64,000 bases of DNA from a virus, in the IMG/VR virus record IMGVR_UViG_3300036781_000714, positions 1 to 64,000 of that record; one strand, 5' to 3'. Shown here one piece after another: positions 50,555 to 58,578 of the stretch. A model generated the notes under the pieces. It was not told the DNA's origin, did not search any database, and saw only the letters and a program-made list of their open reading frames with translations. The stretch's first letter is position 1, and each line of letters opens with the position of its first letter. The translations under genes and the position numbers were made by a program.

Positions 50555-50746
50555 TTACGCGCCAATTGCGATCGTGACCACGACGGTTTCCGGCCCGCGC
50601 TCCTTTTTGATCGTCATGGTCGTCGGTGTGATGTGTCCTGCTGCGATCATCGCCGTAGCGAGTTGGGTCGCCGTGTTCTGTGCTTCACTCGTCAGGCGCT
50701 CGCACTCGCCTATGCTCTGCGACTTCACGTGGAGGTCGATCTTCAT
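50555..50746 (-). CDS. Small phage protein, 63 aa
   Basis: Start MKIDLHVKSQSIGECE. An alternating strand-helix-strand arrangement: KIDLHVKSQ, a helix with ATQLATAMIAAG, then TMTIKKERGPETVVVTIAI. This is a compact fold but no family is recognised; the ribosome site is weak. Confidence 0.45.
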   Translation of the reverse strand: MKIDLHVKSQSIGECERLTSEAQNTATQLATAMIAAGHITPTTMTIKKERGPETVVVTIAIGA

Positions 50747-50765
50747 GTGGGGACCGTTAAGAGTG

Positions 50766-51227
50766 TTATGAACGTTTCGCGTACTCTTTCCAGTACAACA
50801 TTGCGGGCAAGTTCTTGTCTCTGAGCCACGCTTCGCCGCAGCGTGCGCAGTTGCAGCCGACATCGTGCCCTACCACCATCGGCGCCGGAGGCCACGCCGC
50901 TTGGCGGGCGTCGTAGTCGGACATCCCACTGCCGACGCAGACGTAGTACAGGTCCCTCCGAATGACCTCGAGGCGCTCCGCGCGATGACTACCCATTTGT
51001 CGATAGCGATCAGCGTCGACCTCGACGGCCCGCGACGGATGCAGCGAGTCGAACGTGACGACTTCACTGGGCTGACCAGTGATGGCCTTCGCGATCTCTC
51101 GGTACTGGACATAGCTCAGTCCAACTTTTGGCTTCGGCTCGCGCCACCGGACGAGAATGAACACGATCACGGAGACGATCGCGCCGCCGACCACGGGGAA
51201 CAGAAGGTCACCGCCCATGCGGCTCAT
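50766..51227 (-). CDS. Membrane-anchored phage protein with zinc motif, 153 aa
   Basis: Start MSRMGGDLLFPVVGGA at 51227 (ATGA overlap with the nuclease gene). Residues 8-27 are a transmembrane segment (LLFPVVGGAIVSVIVFILV), followed by a cytoplasmic part ending in CNCARCGEAWLRDKN, a likely zinc site. No family recognised. Confidence 0.65.
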   Translation of the reverse strand: MSRMGGDLLFPVVGGAIVSVIVFILVRWREPKPKVGLSYVQYREIAKAITGQPSEVVTFDSLHPSRAVEVDADRYRQMGSHRAERLEVIRRDLYYVCVGSGMSDYDARQAAWPPAPMVVGHDVGCNCARCGEAWLRDKNLPAMLYWKEYAKRS

Positions 51228-51871
51228 GCTTGTTCCTTGATCGGTAATGGGATCGGCGTGTTGTCCGCGCCGAAGACGCACACGCGACGGCCGGCGAGCC
51301 ACGTGCGAAGAATGCCGAGGCCACCGACGACGTAGTGCTCGCCGCACGCCTCGGCCATGGTTTGGAATTCGCGCTGCGCAGGCGATTGAACGCCGCGCTC
51401 CATCTTGGCTTCCCACCAAAACGACAGACGCCGCACGCGATGATAGAACTTTGAGTCCGCGACGCCCGGCGTCTGCTTAGAGGCACGCTTCTGTGAGAGG
51501 TGCACGACCTCGAATCCGAGCGCGCGCAGAAGTTTGTAGCCCGCTTGCTGGATCTCGTCCTCGAGCTTCCCGATCTCGTCGTCCGACATCTGGTCGCGCT
51601 TCAAGCGGAACGGGTGTTCGATCGACACGGACGTGATCGTTGCGCCGCGCATTAAGGCGGTGAGCGCCGAACCATCTTCGGCGATCGCGACCTGCGCTTC
51701 TGCCCGGTCGATCATCCTGCCGAGAGCCTCACGCGGCGCGTTGTCGCCATTCTCACGCGCGATGATGCGATCCGCTGCACGTTCGGCCGACTCGCGCGAC
51801 GTGCCGTACGAGCTCACCAGCCCGTTCACAATTTGCTCACGACGTGAGAGTTCTAACACGCGCTCACCCAC
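51224..51871 (-). CDS. VRR-NUC domain nuclease
   Basis: A 215-residue protein; the C-terminal half has the VRR-NUC/resolvase-like core: LLRALGFEVVHLSQKRASKQ near 114-133, PGVADSKFY, and FWWEAKMERGVQSPAQREFQ with Glu and Lys of the active site near 154-156. The N-terminal half is a helical region. Phage relatives are thought to cut branched DNA or act in repair. GTG start, overlapping its neighbour. Confidence 0.8.
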   Translation of the reverse strand: MGERVLELSRREQIVNGLVSSYGTSRESAERAADRIIARENGDNAPREALGRMIDRAEAQVAIAEDGSALTALMRGATITSVSIEHPFRLKRDQMSDDEIGKLEDEIQQAGYKLLRALGFEVVHLSQKRASKQTPGVADSKFYHRVRRLSFWWEAKMERGVQSPAQREFQTMAEACGEHYVVGGLGILRTWLAGRRVCVFGADNTPIPLPIKEQA

Positions 51872-52154
51872 GTCTCAGCACCCCTGACTTATTCGTTGGG
51901 TTCGGGCCGCGTTTCGAATGCGCCCCTTTGCGCGGTGCCGGATCCGGCTCGGGGTGATGCGCGATCGCGTTCAAGCAGCGCCGATTATCACACTGCTCTA
52001 ATACCTGCCCGTACTCGCCCGTTGGGAATCGCAGTGTACCCGTGCCACACTTGGGACACGGATGCACGCGCGGCCCGCTATCGCTCGCGTTCGAGAACGA
52101 GCCTTCGAGTGCCCGCGCCACAGCGGGCGATGCGCCGCGCCGGGCACCACTCAC
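51864..52154 (-). CDS. Small zinc-ribbon protein, 96 aa
   Basis: CPKCG near 33-37 and CDNRRC near 55-60 make a classic zinc ribbon with TGTLRFPTGEYGQVLEQ between. The flanks are basic and disordered. Coupled by GTGA to the STAS gene and overlapping the nuclease gene, so it may assist the nuclease or bind DNA. Confidence 0.7.
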   Translation of the reverse strand: MSGARRGASPAVARALEGSFSNASDSGPRVHPCPKCGTGTLRFPTGEYGQVLEQCDNRRCLNAIAHHPEPDPAPRKGAHSKRGPNPTNKSGVLRRG

Positions 52155-52585
52155 GCCGGTGTAGCAGCTATCGCAGCGTCAACGTTCAGGGCGATCGCGA
52201 GCAGGCTGTCGAGATGCGTGATCTCGAGATAGGTGCGCAGATCCTCGTTCAGTCCGCACAGCACAAGCTTCGCGCCGGCCTCGCGGCACTTTTTGTTGAG
52301 CGACACCAGCACGCCGAGCGCAGACGAGTCGACGTAGCCGCACTGCACGAAGTCGAGCACGATGATCTTCACGCCTTCGGCGAGTGCGTCGATCACCCGA
52401 TGCTTGAGCAATTGGCGATTCGTCATGCTCAGATCGTGCGGCATCGCGTACACCGCCGCGCCCCGGTCACACGTGCACGGAAATACCTGCGCCTCGAGCG
52501 ATTGCTGCGCGCGTTGATGCAACTCGTACGCATCAACCGGCGTCGACTGTGAGGCGAGCGTGGCCGTCGTGGTCGTCGGAATCAT
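52151..52585 (-). CDS. STAS-domain protein (anti-sigma-factor-antagonist-like)
   Basis: A 144-residue protein with a STAS domain at about 42-140: VKIIVLDFVQCGYVDSSALG, VLVSLNKKCREAGAKLVLCG, EDLRTYLEITHLDSLL. The DSS site (Asp86, Ser87, Ser88) is where SpoIIAA-type proteins are phosphorylated by anti-sigma kinases. Host STAS proteins release sigma factors from such kinases, so this phage gene could redirect host transcription. That role is inferred; no kinase gene is in the window. Confidence 0.8.
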   Translation of the reverse strand: MIPTTTTATLASQSTPVDAYELHQRAQQSLEAQVFPCTCDRGAAVYAMPHDLSMTNRQLLKHRVIDALAEGVKIIVLDFVQCGYVDSSALGVLVSLNKKCREAGAKLVLCGLNEDLRTYLEITHLDSLLAIALNVDAAIAATPA

Positions 52586-52687
52586 CGTGCCGACCTGATC
52601 ATGAGCGAATTGTGATGGATCGTGCAGGCGGGAAGTGCCGTGCCGTGCTTTTACGTTCTTGACGTCGCTTAACCGAGAGACAGTGTA

Positions 52688-52716
52688 ACACCCGGTTTCG
52701 GTACAGTTTCGGGTGT
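52688..52716. other. Inverted repeat between STAS and initiator genes
   Basis: ACACCCG and CGGGTGT form a 7-bp stem around 15 bases in the 163-base gap downstream of the initiator gene. No T tract follows on either strand. Could be an operator or a weak terminator. Confidence 0.35.
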
Positions 52717-52748
52717 GACTGCTGTGTAATCGATGTGTTAGAGAACGA

Positions 52749-54251
52749 TCACACCGCTGCGGCCGCGCGCGCCGCTTTCTCCGATTGCCAGTTCTCGAAA
52801 CTCGGGAAGCCGCACCGATCGGCGCTCAGCTTCTGCACCTCGGCGCTGATCGCCCGGCCGATGAACGACGAGCTCCGGTCGTACCCGTCGTAGCGCGCTT
52901 CGACCTCGCGGACGATTCCGCGCAGTTCGAGTTCGTTGGCTTCGCCCCACGCGATCGCCGCGGCGCGGCGCTCGTGGTCGTACTCGGATTCCGCCGCGCG
53001 CTCTGCGCGCTCGAGCTCCTGCTGCACCACGCTTGAGATGGCGCGTGGTGCACCGCCGCGGTTCTCGCTCGACGCCAACCCGATGCTGCCGGCGATCTGG
53101 CGTGCGCCTGCATCGAACGCTTTCTGCTCAGCGTCGCGAAACGCGTCGAAGATCGGCTCGCGGAAATACCCGATGGCTTTCATCGGCGCCGACAACTTCG
53201 AGGCTTTGCAGACACTCACGATCGTGCGTCGCGCGAGATCGATCGGGACACCCGCGGTGATCAATTCGCTCGCCAGTGCGGACGAGGCGCCGTAGTTGAT
53301 CGGGTGGATCTGCTCGCCCCATTTGTCTTCGATGCCCATGTTCGCGGCGCTGGTGATGGCGAGCGCGAATTGGCGGATTTCCTCAGCGCGTTTTTCGTCC
53401 GGCTTTTCGTCAGCAACAGCAGCGGCTTTTTCGATCAGCGGACCTACAGAGATGCTTGCTGTTGCTGTATGAACTTTATCTTGAGAAATACTAGTACTAC
53501 TGTCTTTCATGTCTTTAGGACGCTGCAATGTCTCATCGAATAAAGACTTACGCTCGATATAGTGGCCCGGTGTCGGGGCACTAAGTGGCCCGGTGTCGGG
53601 GCACTCACTTTTTTCGGCCTTCTCAGGAGTGCCCTGGTATTGGGGCACTGGCAGTGCCCTGGTATTGGGGCACTGATCTTCGGCGTCGTCGTCAAACTCT
53701 TCTATAGAAGTAGTGCCCTGATGTTGGGGCACTTCGTCGATCTCGTATTCGTCCTCCTCGTCCGCCATTTCTTCGGCGTATTGCCGCGCTTGCGCTGCGC
53801 GTTTGCGACGCTGCTCTTCCATATGCTCGGCCTTCGCCACCTTGAACGCCGTGTCGTCGTGCTCTGGTCGATCGCTGAAATACGCGGACAATCGACCAGT
53901 GGGCATGCTGTATTTGCCCCACTGCGTGTAGTCCTTTTGCATGCCCCACAGTGGGCGCTTCACGCCGCGAGAACGACCAAACGCGAAGATCACTCCCTCC
54001 TTCAGCAGGAGGTCGAGATCGTCGCGTGCAGCGCCCCCTGAACGCCGCGCATCGGGACCAGGACCGAGTCCAGAGATCTCGAGAAGCTGGGGCGCCGACA
54101 TGCGCACGCTGCGGCGATTCCACCCATAGGTTAGCCGCATGAGCGTCCACAGAATTCGATCCTGACGGGCACTGAATCCCGCACCGATCATCGCTTCGGC
54201 GAGTCGGTTTGCGACCTTCATATGACCCTTCGCAAGCTGAACGTCTTCCAC
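52749..54251 (-). CDS. Lambda-O-like replication initiator
   Basis: A 500-residue protein (GTG start; MKVANRL at 54221 is an alternative). Residues 9-85 form the winged-helix origin-binding domain of phage O proteins: GHMKVANRLAEAMIGAGFSA, RQDRILWTLMRLTYGWNRRS, then the wing DDLDLLLKEGVIFAFG. A charged middle part (about 140-260) is encoded by the iteron DNA. The C-terminal half is helical and would recruit a helicase or loader. It presumably binds the five iterons within its own gene. Confidence 0.82.
   Translation of the reverse strand: MEDVQLAKGHMKVANRLAEAMIGAGFSARQDRILWTLMRLTYGWNRRSVRMSAPQLLEISGLGPGPDARRSGGAARDDLDLLLKEGVIFAFGRSRGVKRPLWGMQKDYTQWGKYSMPTGRLSAYFSDRPEHDDTAFKVAKAEHMEEQRRKRAAQARQYAEEMADEEDEYEIDEVPQHQGTTSIEEFDDDAEDQCPNTRALPVPQYQGTPEKAEKSECPDTGPLSAPTPGHYIERKSLFDETLQRPKDMKDSSTSISQDKVHTATASISVGPLIEKAAAVADEKPDEKRAEEIRQFALAITSAANMGIEDKWGEQIHPINYGASSALASELITAGVPIDLARRTIVSVCKASKLSAPMKAIGYFREPIFDAFRDAEQKAFDAGARQIAGSIGLASSENRGGAPRAISSVVQQELERAERAAESEYDHERRAAAIAWGEANELELRGIVREVEARYDGYDRSSSFIGRAISAEVQKLSADRCGFPSFENWQSEKAARAAAAV
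53460..53733. other. Putative phage replication origin: five palindromic iterons plus AT-rich side
   Basis: Five 22-bp units, each with arms AGTG(C/G)CC and GGGGCACT-type ends, lie at 53561-53582, 53584-53605, 53628-53649, 53653-53674 and 53712-53733. Copies 1 and 2 are identical, as are copies 3 and 4. On the 3' side of the gene (53460-53560) the DNA is clearly AT-richer than its surroundings and fits an unwinding region. The order initiator N-domain codons, iterons, AT-rich region is that of the lambda origin in gene O. Confidence 0.82.
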
Positions 54252-54500
54252 CTACAGCCCCCTCGCGAGCGCGAGCTTCCCTGGGTCGGTTGCACTAAAT
54301 ACTTGGCCGAGCGACGAAGGATCGGCATCGCGTCGTCCGACGTATCCCATCGCCTCGAGTTCACGGAGAATGCGAAGCACGTTCACCACGTCGATATGAG
54401 CGTCAGCAGCAATCCACTGCGGACCGACGGGCACACCAGCGTTGATAACGGAGGTCAGCACCGTTCGCTGGCTGAACCGCATCACCGTTGATTCACTCAC
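54252..54500 (-). CDS. Small winged-helix-like protein, 82 aa
   Basis: A GTG start within a GTGAGTGA junction. The sequence VLTSVINAGVPVGPQWIAAD followed by VVNVLRILRELEAMGYVGRR fits a winged helix (helix-turn-helix then wing). It lies directly before the initiator gene and may regulate it or assist origin binding. Confidence 0.6.
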   Translation of the reverse strand: MSESTVMRFSQRTVLTSVINAGVPVGPQWIAADAHIDVVNVLRILRELEAMGYVGRRDADPSSLGQVFSATDPGKLALARGL

Positions 54501-55050
54501 GACGCGTCTCCTCTGGAAAACGTGCTATCAGCGCCGCGCGCCAGTCTGCCCAGCGCACGATCATCGCGTTCGCGAGCCGCAACCATTCCTCGCGGGTATG
54601 ACCGCTCCGCTCAACGAGCCCAGAGAAATCGCCTTCATGCTCGTTGTCTAACGCCCCGAGTCTGCCGTCGTACCCATCGGTTGGGTAACTGAACGACGCA
54701 TAGAGGTCGTTGAAATCCCACGGACCCGGCGCGAGTCCGAAAATGCCTTGATTGGCTTTGAAGCCGCTGAGGTCCGATTCAGGGGCCACCGCGACGAGTT
54801 TCACGTGTGCAGATATGTCGTCGTGCGACTCGACCTTGGTCTTCTCGTCGAAGGATATGCCGATGTCAGCGCCTGTTCGCGCCGTGCTGAACACTCGATC
54901 CACACGCACCGCGAAGTTCTCGTGGCAACGGTCGCAGGTGAATTCACAGTCGAACGCCATGTCCTCGAGATCGCGGCCGTGCGTATGCACGAAATGACAG
55001 AAGGGACATTCCGCTTCATCGAAGCGCGCGAAGACCTTTGGCTCACTCAC
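54493..55050 (-). CDS. Zinc-finger phage protein, 185 aa
   Basis: The GTG at 55050 has GAGGA upstream and overlaps the previous stop (GTGAGTGA). CPFCHFVHTHG near 15-25 and CEFTCDRCHENF near 35-46 make a zinc ribbon; the C-terminal part is helical (HTREEWLRLANAMIVRWADW). No family recognised. Starts at 55080 or 55101 would overlap the upstream gene more. Confidence 0.65.
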   Translation of the reverse strand: MSEPKVFARFDEAECPFCHFVHTHGRDLEDMAFDCEFTCDRCHENFAVRVDRVFSTARTGADIGISFDEKTKVESHDDISAHVKLVAVAPESDLSGFKANQGIFGLAPGPWDFNDLYASFSYPTDGYDGRLGALDNEHEGDFSGLVERSGHTREEWLRLANAMIVRWADWRAALIARFPEETRRE

Positions 55051-55318
55051 GTCGGGAGTCCTCGGGAGATAGCGCGTCATGAAGCTCTTCGCTGATGGCA
55101 TTCGTGCGCGCTTCGAGCCGTAGCGTCCAGTTGTAGACTAGGCGTTTCGCGGCGATGAATTCCTCGTCCTCGATCCCGTATTCCGGCGAGCCGAGTTGAT
55201 TCGGCGTGATGTCGGATAGTAGCGAACGAATCACGCGTACCTTCGCGAGATTCGTGTGGACGATGTAGACCTCCTCGTCGCGCGGAAACTGGCGCCGATC
55301 GATCGGTTCACTGGCCAT
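55043..55318 (-). CDS. Small phage protein, 91 aa
   Basis: Start MASEPIDRRQFPRDEE at 55318 with GAGGATCGAC before it. A strand (VYIVHTNLAKVRVIRSLLSD) is followed by a helix (EEFIAAKRLVYNWTLRLEAR). No family recognised. Overlaps both neighbours. Confidence 0.65.
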   Translation of the reverse strand: MASEPIDRRQFPRDEEVYIVHTNLAKVRVIRSLLSDITPNQLGSPEYGIEDEEFIAAKRLVYNWTLRLEARTNAISEELHDALSPEDSRRE

Positions 55319-55496
55319 GTCGATCCTCGGCGGGGAACATCGGGCCCGGAATAGCAAGCGATTCAACGAATGCAGCGATCCGCTTCGCTTCGAGCATGGT
55401 CAAATCCAGAGGCAGAACTACCTGCGCGAGGAAGCCAGGGCGTAGTGGAAAATCATAGGCCATTCCCTTAACAGCAGGCAACAGTTCACTGGCCAT
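55308..55496 (-). CDS. Small conserved-looking phage protein, 62 aa
   Basis: Starts MASELLPAVKGMAYDF. The segment YDFPLRPGFLAQVVLPLDLT followed by AKRIAAFVESLAI is a pattern seen in short proteins of bacteria and phages, strand then helix. Function unknown. GGAG lies 6 bases before the ATG, inside the end of the 36-aa frame. Confidence 0.65.
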   Translation of the reverse strand: MASELLPAVKGMAYDFPLRPGFLAQVVLPLDLTMLEAKRIAAFVESLAIPGPMFPAEDRHGQ

Positions 55497-55596
55497 CGGG
55501 TGCTCCTCCGAGAGAACGGGCGGCCAACATGTATAGAATTGTCGAATTTCTCGACACGTCGCGCGGATATGTATAGACCGCGGGTTCACTTCCCAT
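55486..55596 (-). CDS. Very small phage peptide, 36 aa
   Basis: MGSEPAVYTYPRD to GGAPDGQ. GGAGACG precedes the ATG, it overlaps the upstream stop by 11 bases, and its own end carries the ribosome site of the next gene. These junctions on both sides support real translation. It could also serve only to couple its neighbours. Confidence 0.5.
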   Translation of the reverse strand: MGSEPAVYTYPRDVSRNSTILYMLAARSLGGAPDGQ

Positions 55597-55807
55597 CGGC
55601 GTCTCCGAGAGAGCGGGTGGCGGCACAATTTTCTTCGTGATATACCAACCCATCGGAGGAATACACGTCGTCGCCACCACATTCAGAGCATCGGTGAAAC
55701 GTGGCGGTGGCATACTCGCACGACCCCTCGTGAAATCCGTTCGGCCAGCCGAGACATCCCGGATCACCAGACAACGCGCAGACCTCTATCTCGAATGGTT
55801 CGATCAT
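55586..55807 (-). CDS. Small Cys-rich protein, 73 aa
   Basis: Start MIEPFEIEVCALSGDPG, overlapping the upstream stop by ATGA. Cys at about 10, 19, 31, 41, 44 and 61 include CSECGG, so one zinc site or a disulphide set is likely. No family recognised. Confidence 0.65.
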   Translation of the reverse strand: MIEPFEIEVCALSGDPGCLGWPNGFHEGSCEYATATFHRCSECGGDDVYSSDGLVYHEENCAATRSLGDADGK

Positions 55808-56526
55808 TTTGGATCCTGCGTAGGCCAACCCTGAGTCAACCCACGCTTGTAGTTATCCATTGCGGCTTCATAGCCCCGCGTGAACGCGTTGTGCGCATGG
55901 TCCTTTCGCTGTTCAAGCTCTAACAATGCCCGCAACTCCCTGTTCTCCTGTCGCATCGCTTCGAGCGAGGCCCGGAGCCGTGCTTGGTCTTGCTTCAGGG
56001 CCTCGTGCTCTTCGCGGAGACGCGAGAGTTCAACCTGTTGACGGAGGAGCGTCGCGCACAGCTTGACATACTTTCCGCCGCGCTCGTTCCATGGCCCCCG
56101 CGAAAATCGGACGACTTCGCGCGCCATGTCGAGCACGTCCTCAATGTCGATCGCGATGTCCTTGGTGAGTTCTTCGTCCTGCGTTGGGAGAACGGGAGCG
56201 GGGGACGCTGCTTGCGAGTCGACATCTTCGCCGATCAGCTTGCAACAGAGCGCAACGCATTCGCTGCAAATCCGCGTGTTCGGGCCTTGCACGAGATGCG
56301 CGACTTGATCCTTGGCCTTGCCGCAGAAGTGACATCGGACAGTCGGCGTTTCGGGTGTCGGCGCGGACGACACGAACGTTCCACCGTGCGCGCACATGGC
56401 GCCGTGTGATTTCCCGTTCGGACAGCAGGTCATCGAGTACTGATAGCTTCTCTGCGCGACGCAGGATTCGCAGCCGCACGGTGCTGGCACGGCGGCTTCC
56501 CCGTGGGGATGAAGGGAATCAGTCAT
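55804..56526 (-). CDS. Protein with ClpX-type zinc-binding domain, 240 aa
   Basis: Residues 62-98 match the ClpX N-terminal C4 zinc domain: CHFCGKAKDQVAHLVQGPN then ICSECVALCCKLI, with Cys65, Cys68, Cys87 and Cys90. No AAA ATPase follows; instead there is a helical coiled coil (about 145-215) and a short end. In ClpX this domain dimerises and binds adaptors, so a stand-alone copy could redirect or inhibit ClpXP. A separate Cys cluster near 17-45 adds a second possible metal site. Confidence 0.8.
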   Translation of the reverse strand: MTDSLHPHGEAAVPAPCGCESCVAQRSYQYSMTCCPNGKSHGAMCAHGGTFVSSAPTPETPTVRCHFCGKAKDQVAHLVQGPNTRICSECVALCCKLIGEDVDSQAASPAPVLPTQDEELTKDIAIDIEDVLDMAREVVRFSRGPWNERGGKYVKLCATLLRQQVELSRLREEHEALKQDQARLRASLEAMRQENRELRALLELEQRKDHAHNAFTRGYEAAMDNYKRGLTQGWPTQDPK

Positions 56527-56729
56527 CGCCTGCTCCAGCGTTTCGCGTGCTTCCGTTTCTTGCGTCGAGCTTCAACCGCGCTATTGCGACCTTTGTTATT
56601 CCCGCCGTGGCGAAAATGGCCGCCATCAGCCCGAGGCGCACCCGGTAGACTCTCACCGCGAGGTGATTCGCCTGGCGCAGACGCCATGATCGCGCCGAGT
56701 GCTCCAATCATCGCGAGTTGGTTTCTCAC
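56523..56729 (-). CDS. Small basic phage protein, 68 aa
   Basis: Hydrophobic start (MRNQLAMIGALGAIMASAPG) and a strongly basic C-terminus (NSAVEARRKKRKHAKRWSRR). ATGA overlaps on both sides tie it to the operon. No family recognised; it may bind nucleic acid or a membrane. Confidence 0.6.
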   Translation of the reverse strand: MRNQLAMIGALGAIMASAPGESPRGESLPGAPRADGGHFRHGGNNKGRNSAVEARRKKRKHAKRWSRR

Positions 56730-57037
56730 GGCGTCGTCCCTCCCGAAGGGGAATGCGACGATCTCCCCGCGCGAATTTCCCGCGCGTCCTCCATAACCTT
56801 CAGCATGAGCTTCTGGGGCATCGGCGCTTCGCCATCGAGATATTCGATCATCGCGTCCTCAAACTCAGTGCTGAGTGGTGCTTCGTTCGGGTGCGCGCGG
56901 TTCCAGCGTTGGTAGGTCTCGCGGTCGATGATGAGTTGCTTCCGCATCGTCGTCAGCTTCCGGACGATGCGATCACGCGCCTTCAGCTCGCCGACGTTCA
57001 TCGCTTCGCGCAGTGGCATCAGCCATAGATCGCTCAT
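56726..57037 (-). CDS. Small helical phage protein, 103 aa
   Basis: Helical and charged (DRIVRKLTTMRKQLIIDRET; PQKLMLKVMEDAREIRAG). No family recognised. Coupled to the DUF3850 gene by ATGA and to the next by ATGA. Confidence 0.65.
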   Translation of the reverse strand: MSDLWLMPLREAMNVGELKARDRIVRKLTTMRKQLIIDRETYQRWNRAHPNEAPLSTEFEDAMIEYLDGEAPMPQKLMLKVMEDAREIRAGRSSHSPSGGTTP

Positions 57038-57399
57038 GGTTCGTCAGCTCCCGGAGTAGCGGGGCGAGATGATGGATAGGACGACGCGTGCAATTTGCTC
57101 GCGCTATCGCCTGGGTCGATGCCGTAGAGCACGGGCACGGATTCGCTGAGATGCTCGACACCCATTACGCACAGCCCAGACGGAAGCCCGAAGATCGAAT
57201 CGAGCAGATACATCACACGCATCCGCTGCACATAGCCCGTCGCTCTGCCACGATCAGTCGGATCCCACTCGACGAGACGCAGGATGTCACCAACCGCGAA
57301 GTCGCGATCATTCACGCGGACTTCAAATCGCTTCACACGGGATGCGAGTGCGGCGAATTGGCTCGGCCATGTCTTGAGCATGTGTTCGCGTTCACTCAC
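57034..57399 (-). CDS. DUF3850 (ASCH/PUA-like) protein
   Basis: GTG at 57399 with GGAG 6 bases upstream and a GTGAGTGA junction; 121 residues. The DUF3850 pattern is clear: MLKTWPSQFAALASRVKRFE, VNDRDFAVGDILRLVEWDP, TGYVQRMRVMYLL and GLCVMGVEHLSE. This PUA-like fold is expected to bind RNA or a modified nucleotide. Residues 90-121 are a Ser/Pro tail. Confidence 0.85.
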   Translation of the reverse strand: MSEREHMLKTWPSQFAALASRVKRFEVRVNDRDFAVGDILRLVEWDPTDRGRATGYVQRMRVMYLLDSIFGLPSGLCVMGVEHLSESVPVLYGIDPGDSASKLHASSYPSSRPATPGADEP

Positions 57400-57985
57400 G
57401 GGGATCTCCGGAGAGGGGAACGGCGGCGTTTTCGCATGGACGCTGAGAGATGTTGAACGCAGCGGGAATGTCGTGGCCGTGCTGAGGCAATCCCGCTTCG
57501 CCGCACGCGACACACCAAGTCTTGCGGTCTGCTAGCGCGCGCTCGATACATTCACGCGCCGTCGTCTCGCAATAACTCTCGCCCGTGAGTCCATCTTCAA
57601 GCGAGATGAAACCGCGCGTGTAAGCGGGCCTGAGTTGCGTACCCGGCGCCTCAAACAACGCCATGACCTGTTTCAGTCGTTCCTGCTCGGCGTGCAGGGC
57701 GCGGGACCGGGACACCAGCGACCGTATCACCGTCGGCTCCTCTAAGAGATCGTTAATATACCGATCCTTAAGTGCCTGGGCGAGCGGAAAGGCCGCGTCC
57801 CCACGGTCTGACGTGGCTTCGATCTTCAGCGCTTCGTTGCGCGAGTAGATGCCCGCGCGCAGCAGCTCAGGCGTGTAACCGCCGCGACTGTGCTTCCACC
57901 AGCCGTAAGGCCGGTACAGCACAACCCATTGTTCCTGGTTTTCGCCTGGGACGGCGGAGGAGGGAACGGCGGTGGGGTTAGACAT
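57392..57985 (-). CDS. Phage protein of unknown function, 197 aa
   Basis: The first 60 residues look strand-like (WVVLYRPYGWWKHSRGGYTP), the middle is helical (ALHAEQERLKQVMALFEAPG), and CVACGEAG near 157 may be part of a zinc site. No family recognised. Overlaps both neighbours by 8 bases. Confidence 0.65.
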   Translation of the reverse strand: MSNPTAVPSSAVPGENQEQWVVLYRPYGWWKHSRGGYTPELLRAGIYSRNEALKIEATSDRGDAAFPLAQALKDRYINDLLEEPTVIRSLVSRSRALHAEQERLKQVMALFEAPGTQLRPAYTRGFISLEDGLTGESYCETTARECIERALADRKTWCVACGEAGLPQHGHDIPAAFNISQRPCENAAVPLSGDPRE

Positions 57986-58577
57986 TTCCTGTACTCACGT
58001 TGAGCGATTCATACAGCGCATCGATCCACGCGTTCGCGCGGGAGCATCGCTCTAACTCGTCTGCGTAGTGTTCGCGCGCGCTTTCCAGCGATCGTTCCGC
58101 GCGCGCGCGTTCCTCCGCCAGCCACTTCGCGCCATCGATATGCTGTGGCGTCGTGGCCCACTGATGGCTATCGCGACACAGTTCGATCTGCTCACGCATG
58201 AATCGCTTGAGCGCATAGTGGTCGGATGTCGGCGGCGTCCATGCATCCACATGAACGAGCATCGCGTCGTACTTCGCGTTCTTCTCGGCCTGGTCGGCCT
58301 GATAGCGCTCGTGGGCGGCGATACGCCGCTCATCAGCAAGCATCGCTTCCACCGTCGCTTCGTCGACGGTCATCGCATTGAGCCGGGCCAGCGCCGCGGT
58401 CTCCGTCTTCACACGATCCGCATAGTACGGCGCGACTTCCCGATGCTTCGGCGGCTCGCTTAGCGGATTATCGCGCTGCATGATCGTCGCGCCGAACGCC
58501 CGGGCGCAGGTCAGCGCGAACGTCGCGAAATCGGTAATCGTGCCGTCTTCGATTCCTGCGGTGTAGCCGGTTGGCAT
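57978..58577 (-). CDS. Conserved-looking phage protein, 199 aa
   Basis: Start MPTGYTAGIEDGTITDFATF at 58577. The opening MPTGYTAxIxDG...FALTCARAFGA is one I recognise from many phage early proteins. The rest is helical and charged (DERRIAAHERYQADQAEKNA). Function unknown. Confidence 0.75.
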   Translation of the reverse strand: MPTGYTAGIEDGTITDFATFALTCARAFGATIMQRDNPLSEPPKHREVAPYYADRVKTETAALARLNAMTVDEATVEAMLADERRIAAHERYQADQAEKNAKYDAMLVHVDAWTPPTSDHYALKRFMREQIELCRDSHQWATTPQHIDGAKWLAEERARAERSLESAREHYADELERCSRANAWIDALYESLNVSTGNV

Positions 58578-58578
58578 C

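Noticed and set aside
53561-53733. CRISPR-like repeats
   Set aside because: Only five 22-bp copies with uneven short gaps, inside a replication gene; they fit iterons.
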